Positions 6,676 through 10,702 of a stretch of DNA of 10,702 nucleotides are shown in pieces. Positions within the stretch are counted from its first letter, which is position 1. Every line of letters begins with the position of its first letter. This DNA is from Bacteroidales bacterium (GTDB taxonomy: Bacteria; Bacteroidota; Bacteroidia; Bacteroidales; UBA10428), in NCBI GenBank assembly GCA_016938095.1, contig JAFGVG010000064.1, forward strand, positions 1-10,702, written 5' to 3'. Made by a program: the position numbers and the translations under genes. The notes under the pieces are model-generated. The model saw only the letters and a program-made list of their open reading frames with translations, was not told where the DNA came from and made no database searches.

Positions 6676-9297
6676 ATGAACGAAAAACCAAAAAATACAG
6701 CATTTCATGACGTCTTCCATTCGGAAACGTTTGTGACGGCGTTGGTCTCAGGCTTGTCGGTTACGATTATTGCCTGGATCATTGAATTTATCAGAAACAA
6801 GGTTATGTTTTCCGTACAAGGCATAGGCACTATTCATCGTCAAAGCCCGCTGCTCTATATTCTCGACCTGATGCCGTTGATTTTTGTTGTGGGAGCCTAT
6901 CTGATTGACCGTCGACGGCTACTGAACGAATCAAAATTCCTTTCGCAAATCAACGAAAGCGAATCACGCATGAATGCCATGGTTGATTTTGCAAAAAAGA
7001 TAGGGGAAGGCGATTATTCTTCCGACCTCTCTATTTCAGCCAATGACGATATGCTGGCCGAGTCATTGCTGATCATGCGCGACAACCTGCTGCAGAACAC
7101 ACGCAAGGAAGCCGATCAAAGCTGGATTGCAGAAGGTAAAGAAACCATTTCGCATATTTTACGGCAATACAATAAAATTGACGAACTGTCGTCAGAGGTT
7201 ATCAAAAACCTGGTTAAGTATACGCGCCTGGTTCAGGGTGCCTTGTACCTGTATAACGAGGAAGACAAAACCCTTGTGAATACAGCCACATACGCCTATA
7301 ACCGCAAAAAGTATGTTTCGGCAGCATACAAAATGGGCTATGGCCTTATAGGACAGTGCGCTTTTGAAATGGACTATATTTACCGTACCGAAATCCCTGA
7401 CGATTATGTTACCATAACCTCAGGTATTTTGGGCGACCAGAAACCTCGCAGCCTGCTGCTGATACCGCTTATATCCGATGAGAAGCTACAGGGCGTAATG
7501 GAATTCGCCTCGGTTGAAGATTTTATTCCCAACCTTACCATCAGGTTGTTGAAAGAACTGGGTGAAATTATGGCCCGCACGCTGTTTAACCTGAAAATCA
7601 ACGAGCGAACCGAAAAACTACTGGTGGAATCGCAACAGATGACCCTCGAACTCCAGGAAAACGAGGAAGAACTGCGCCAGAATGCCGAGGAAATGAGGGC
7701 AACCCAGGAAGAACTGAAAAAATCGAACGAGCACCTCGAAACGCAGATCAAAGAAGTTGAAAACGCCCAGAAAAGACAGTATTCATTGCTCGAAAATGCA
7801 TCGGAAATCATTGCCATTTACGATGAAAACATGGTGATGAAATACGAAAGTCCTTCGGTTATTAAGATTTTAGGGTTTACCCCCGAAGAAATGATGCATG
7901 GTAAGGATATCGACAGGCTAACCCGCAAGGGAGAAACCAGCATGCGTAATATGTTCAAGCAATTGCTGGCCAACCCCGGAGAACCAGTTGTCATCCAATA
8001 TACGTACATGAAAAAGAACGGCCAGAAGATCTTCCTCGAAGCTACCGGCCGTAACCTGCTTGCTGACCCTGCCATCGAGGGCATTATCATTAACTCAACC
8101 GATATAACCGAACGGAAACGTGCAGAACGCGAAGAAAGGCTCAAAAGTAAAATGCAGGCCCTGTCGGAAAATTCGCTCGACATGATCATCCGCCTGAGCA
8201 CAATCGGACAGTTCTTCTACGCCAACCCGGTGGTTAAAAACTTCATGGATATCGACCCGAAAGACCTGATCAACAAAAACCTTTCGGAAATAAAAATATC
8301 AGATACGCTGGACAATTATTTCAGGCAAACCATCGACACCATCAAAGCATATCCCAACAAAACTTCGGCCGAAATTACTGTCCCTGCCCTGATTGATGAG
8401 GTGCAAACCGACCGCATCATGAGCTTTGCAGCCATTCCGGAGTTTAACGAAAATGAGCTTGAAACCATACTTTTTGTAGGGCACGACATTACCGAGGCGA
8501 AGCAGATTGAGCTGGAGATACAGGACAAGAACCGGAAGATCGAGGATTCCATCAATTACGCACAGCGTATACAAACCTCTATCCTGCCCGATATCAGGTC
8601 GGTACGAGAATACCTCCCCAAATCGTTCATTTATTACAAACCCAGGGATGTGGTCAGCGGCGACTTCCCCTGGTTCTTTAACCGCGGAAATGAAATTTAC
8701 ATTGCTGCCGTGGATTGTACCGGTCACGGCGTTCCCGGCGCCCTGTTGTCGTTTGTAGGCTACTTTATATTGAACAATATTGTTGACCACGACCGTAAGA
8801 TGACTGCAGCAGAAATTTGTGATATGCTGCACTTTGGCGTAAGAAAAACCCTGAAACAGGATAGTGAAGAAGCTGAAGCACGAGATGGCATGGATATTGC
8901 ATTTTGTAAAATCAATTATGTTGATAAAGAACTCCAGTATGCCGGTGCGCATCGCCCGTTATACCACCTGACCAATGGCGAATTGCTGGAATACAAAGGC
9001 GACCGTAAGGCAATCGGCGGTATCCCTCACCGGAAAAAGGAAGAAGAAAACTTTACCAACTATATCATAAAGTACAAACGCGGTGACAAGTTCTTTTTCT
9101 TCTCCGACGGACTCCCCGACCAACTGGGTGGCCCCGATGACAAAAAATATTCGCCCAAACGCATTCGCGAGCTGATTTTGGAAAACAAAAACCTTCACAT
9201 TGAAAAATTCAGCGCTGTATTTTCAGACGATTTTGAGCAATGGAGAGGAAACGGAAAACAAATAGATGATGTGCTATTGATTGGAATTGAATTTTAG
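6676..9297 (+). CDS. membrane HAMP-GAF-PAS-PAS-PP2C (SpoIIE-type) protein phosphatase
   Basis: Predicted signal-controlled serine/threonine phosphatase of 873 aa. Order: TM1 about 19-39; TM2 about 59-77; a HAMP-like segment about 88-142 (IGEGDYS); GAF about 160-303 (AYNRKKY, GLIGQCAFE, TEIPDDYVTITSG); a coiled coil about 310-365 with EELRQNAEEMRATQEE; PAS1 about 366-484, ending in DITERKRAE; PAS2 about 490-608, ending in DITEAKQIE; a helical linker; and PP2C about 645-873. The metal-binding acidic residues are present: Asp663 in VSGDF, Asp680 in VDCTGHG, Asp811 in SDG and Asp864/865 in QIDDVL. One oddity is Pro665, where the family usually has Tyr (SGDFYWF). By analogy with Pseudomonas SiaA, it should dephosphorylate the SiaC-like protein encoded two genes downstream. 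The GAF and coiled coil are shared with the 719-aa sensor, which suggests hetero-oligomers. Confidence 0.9.
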   Translation: MNEKPKNTAFHDVFHSETFVTALVSGLSVTIIAWIIEFIRNKVMFSVQGIGTIHRQSPLLYILDLMPLIFVVGAYLIDRRRLLNESKFLSQINESESRMNAMVDFAKKIGEGDYSSDLSISANDDMLAESLLIMRDNLLQNTRKEADQSWIAEGKETISHILRQYNKIDELSSEVIKNLVKYTRLVQGALYLYNEEDKTLVNTATYAYNRKKYVSAAYKMGYGLIGQCAFEMDYIYRTEIPDDYVTITSGILGDQKPRSLLLIPLISDEKLQGVMEFASVEDFIPNLTIRLLKELGEIMARTLFNLKINERTEKLLVESQQMTLELQENEEELRQNAEEMRATQEELKKSNEHLETQIKEVENAQKRQYSLLENASEIIAIYDENMVMKYESPSVIKILGFTPEEMMHGKDIDRLTRKGETSMRNMFKQLLANPGEPVVIQYTYMKKNGQKIFLEATGRNLLADPAIEGIIINSTDITERKRAEREERLKSKMQALSENSLDMIIRLSTIGQFFYANPVVKNFMDIDPKDLINKNLSEIKISDTLDNYFRQTIDTIKAYPNKTSAEITVPALIDEVQTDRIMSFAAIPEFNENELETILFVGHDITEAKQIELEIQDKNRKIEDSINYAQRIQTSILPDIRSVREYLPKSFIYYKPRDVVSGDFPWFFNRGNEIYIAAVDCTGHGVPGALLSFVGYFILNNIVDHDRKMTAAEICDMLHFGVRKTLKQDSEEAEARDGMDIAFCKINYVDKELQYAGAHRPLYHLTNGELLEYKGDRKAIGGIPHRKKEEENFTNYIIKYKRGDKFFFFSDGLPDQLGGPDDKKYSPKRIRELILENKNLHIEKFSAVFSDDFEQWRGNGKQIDDVLLIGIEF
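7687..7704 (+). other. candidate methylation motif EEMRAT in phosphatase coiled coil
   Basis: Codes for residues 338-343 of the 873-aa phosphatase. E-E-x-x-A-T again fits the chemoreceptor methylation consensus, in the coiled coil between GAF and PAS1. The flanks RQN-x-EE and ATQEE are the same as in the 719-aa sensor. The 15 bases at 7699-7713 are identical to 4127-4141. Function is inferred. Confidence 0.4.
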
Positions 9298-9325
9298 TAA
9301 TATTGTAATAAAAACCGAATGACCA

Positions 9326-9907
9326 ATGGATAATAAAAAAGATGTGAAAGGTTTTCTGGAATTTGTGTATGAATTCTACAAATCGATGAAAGCCCATGAG
9401 ATTACCCTGGTGTACGAAGGTGAAATTACCCACCAAATCACCAAGGCTTTTACATCTCTTACCGAATCAAACATGTCGAAAGAGGATGAGCCCAATTCCG
9501 TTCAACGGAAAGTATTCCATGTGATGGTTGAATGTTTGCAAAACATTAGCAAACACGCGGATGACTTCACTTCCAACGATTATCTGTTCTCCGGAAGAGG
9601 TATTTTCCTGGTCAGCAAGGGAGAGGACGAATACAGTGTTACCACCGGAAATGCAGTTGAAAATGACAAAATTGAATACCTTACCGAACTGCTCGAAAAT
9701 ATTAACAAAATGGATAAGGAGGAATTGAAAGAGTTGTACAAAAAACAAATGAAAGAAGGCAGACTTTCCGAAAAAGGCGGTGCCGGACTTGGTTTTATTG
9801 ATATCAAGCGGAAAACCAACAAGGAACTTGAGTACCATTTTCTGCCCATATCCGACGATACTTCATTCTTTTTACTTACTTCAACTATTTCAAGAGCCGA
9901 CAATTAA
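9326..9907 (+). CDS. siaB: SiaB-like GHKL-fold protein kinase (DUF6272)
   Basis: 193 aa, cytoplasmic. Resembles the SiaB family, small kinases with a histidine-kinase/anti-sigma-factor type ATPase fold. Visible are an N-box-like helix RKVFHVMVECLQNISKHAD at 61-79 (Glu69 and Asn73 as the expected Mg/ATP residues) and a glycine-rich ATP-lid segment EKGGAGLGFIDIKRKT at 149-164. No sensor or receiver domain is attached. In Pseudomonas aeruginosa, SiaB phosphorylates SiaC and SiaA removes the phosphate. Here the kinase lies directly between the PP2C phosphatase (28 bases) and the SiaC-like gene (16 bases), the same functional trio. The start ATG at 9326 has no Shine-Dalgarno. A one-mismatch -7 element (TAATATTG, 9298-9305) with a TTG 18 bases upstream could give a second promoter, but this is weak. 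Whether activity is on Thr or Ser here is assumed from the family. Confidence 0.85.
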   Translation: MDNKKDVKGFLEFVYEFYKSMKAHEITLVYEGEITHQITKAFTSLTESNMSKEDEPNSVQRKVFHVMVECLQNISKHADDFTSNDYLFSGRGIFLVSKGEDEYSVTTGNAVENDKIEYLTELLENINKMDKEELKELYKKQMKEGRLSEKGGAGLGFIDIKRKTNKELEYHFLPISDDTSFFLLTSTISRADN

Positions 9908-9923
9908 AATAATTCTGTAACAT

Positions 9924-10298
9924 ATGGAAACAATCAAAATTCAAGGTACTGAGGACACCCCCAAAATAATGCTGGACAAAGAAAATGAGATTTTCGAAAT
10001 CAGCGGCCGTTCGCTTCCCGAAGATGTCAGCTCATTTTATGAACCGGTATTAAATTGGCTTAACGAATATGCTGAGAATCCCAACAGCAAAACGGTCTTT
10101 AATTTCAAACTCACTTATTTCAATACGGCCTCATCCAAGCTTCTGCTGGATATCCTGATGAAACTTGAAGAAATGCACGAAAAAGGACAGGATATCCTCA
10201 TCCGGTGGCACTACCCCGAAGATGATGAAGATATGTCCGAGGCCGGAGAAGAATATTCGGATATTGTTGATGTGCCTTTTGAACAAGTGCCTTATTAA
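9924..10298 (+). CDS. siaC: SiaC-like partner-switch protein (DUF1987)
   Basis: 124 aa, acidic, cytoplasmic; the usual length for SiaC. It has the DUF1987 pattern: an N-terminal strand pair with TEDTPKIMLDKENEIFEISGRSLPED, then helices and strands with FKLTYFNTASSKLLLDIL at 61-78. Thr68 falls at the same residue number as the phosphorylated Thr68 of P. aeruginosa SiaC (family knowledge, recalled). In that system, unphosphorylated SiaC binds and activates the diguanylate cyclase SiaD. Kinase and phosphatase genes are immediately upstream, so the switch is complete. No diguanylate cyclase is visible in the window, so the bound partner is unknown; the TerB-like protein 53 bases downstream is the nearest candidate. 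The fold resembles STAS anti-anti-sigma proteins, but no sigma factor or anti-sigma gene is nearby. Confidence 0.88.
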   Translation: METIKIQGTEDTPKIMLDKENEIFEISGRSLPEDVSSFYEPVLNWLNEYAENPNSKTVFNFKLTYFNTASSKLLLDILMKLEEMHEKGQDILIRWHYPEDDEDMSEAGEEYSDIVDVPFEQVPY

Positions 10299-10351
10299 TA
10301 GCTGCTCTTCTTTACCCGTGTAACCTGTTAATTTCCCCAAACCCCTATTGA

Positions 10352-10702
10352 ATGAGTGAAGAAATTCTGAAAGCGCTGATGCAGCTTTTTGCAATTATTG
10401 CAAAACAGGATGAGGGCGTGGAATCCACCCAGGTGGAATACGTCAAAAATTTCCTGCAGCAGCAGCTTAACGATGACAAGGTAAAAGAGTATTTCCTCCT
10501 TTTCAGGCAGTACAGCGGCATGGAAGATGCCGATACCAATGGTGAAAATGAAGAGGAAAAAGAAGAAAAAAGTCCACGAAAACTCACCTCGGTTAAAGAT
10601 TCGGTAAGGATCCTGGGGCTCTGTAAAAAGATTAACAAAACCCTCACCCAGAAACAAAAGGTGGTGGCTCTGGTAAGGCTTTTTGAAATTGTCAATGCCG
10701 AC
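10352..10702 (+). CDS. protein with TerB-like N-terminus, 3' end outside window; possibly an ABC-ATPase fusion
   Basis: Open frame of 117 codons from ATG 10352 to the window edge with no stop. The N-terminus SEEILKALMQLFAIIAKQDEG is followed by a helical stretch (EYVKNFLQQQLNDDKVKEYFLLFRQY), an acidic spacer about 65-78 (NGENEEEKEEK), then helices with LGLCKKINKTLTQKQKVVALVRLFEIV. This all-helical pattern, with an acidic residue after the first helix (Asp20), looks like a TerB/tellurite-resistance-type domain. From memory, similar N-termini in Bacteroidota belong to long proteins with an ATP-binding cassette domain further on. That part is not visible here, so the fusion is a guess. The gene continues the operon after SiaC (53-base gap, no hairpin). 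The position suggests it may be the effector or target of the switch. Confidence 0.6.
   Translation, partial: MSEEILKALMQLFAIIAKQDEGVESTQVEYVKNFLQQQLNDDKVKEYFLLFRQYSGMEDADTNGENEEEKEEKSPRKLTSVKDSVRILGLCKKINKTLTQKQKVVALVRLFEIVNAD

Noticed and set aside
8299..8952. 217-codon open frame on the - strand within the PP2C phosphatase gene
   Set aside because: Its translation has no recognisable domain and it lies wholly antisense to well-conserved PAS and PP2C sequence; a chance open frame.
10299..10351. Terminator between SiaC and the TerB-like gene
   Set aside because: No GC-rich hairpin followed by a T run is visible in these 53 bases.

Overview
The window looks like the chromosome of a Bacteroidota bacterium, probably class Bacteroidia. 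The evidence is: start codons almost all lacking a Shine-Dalgarno sequence; a perfect TAnnTTTG promoter -7 element at 2281-2288; the phylum-typical coiled-coil linker before the PP2C domain (KIEDSINYAQRIQTSILP); and the families present (DUF4139, stand-alone CheB, SiaB/SiaC next to a TerB-like protein). The window is coding almost throughout. No non-coding gap exceeds about 145 bases, and I saw no tRNA, rRNA, CRISPR array or insertion sequence.

Region 1 (1-1285) holds two ordinary genes that converge: the 3' end of a DUF4139-domain protein on the + strand, and a nitroreductase-family flavoprotein on the - strand.

Region 2 (1430-10702) is a run of nine + strand genes with spacings of 63, -8, 9, 4, 6, 28, 16 and 53 bases. 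In order they are: CheR methyltransferase; a membrane GAF/PAS sensor of 719 aa; a second, degenerate CheR; CheB methylesterase without a receiver domain; a small membrane GAF protein; an 873-aa membrane HAMP-GAF-PAS-PAS-PP2C phosphatase; a SiaB-like GHKL kinase; a SiaC-like (DUF1987) partner-switch protein with its Thr68; and the start of a protein with a TerB-like N-terminus that runs out of the window.

My reading is that this is a partner-switching cascade like SiaA/B/C, in which a kinase and a phosphatase set the phosphorylation of SiaC, joined to a chemotaxis-type methylation and demethylation pair. The window contains no CheA, CheW, CheY or MCP signalling tip. The two large sensors do carry a nearly identical E/Q-rich coiled coil containing EExxAT, which resembles MCP methylation sites and lies between their GAF and PAS domains. 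The testable idea is that CheR and CheB reversibly methylate these coiled coils to tune a PP2C phosphatase, rather than a chemotaxis histidine kinase. The output is unknown. No diguanylate cyclase (SiaD) is in the window, and the downstream TerB-like protein is the nearest candidate effector.
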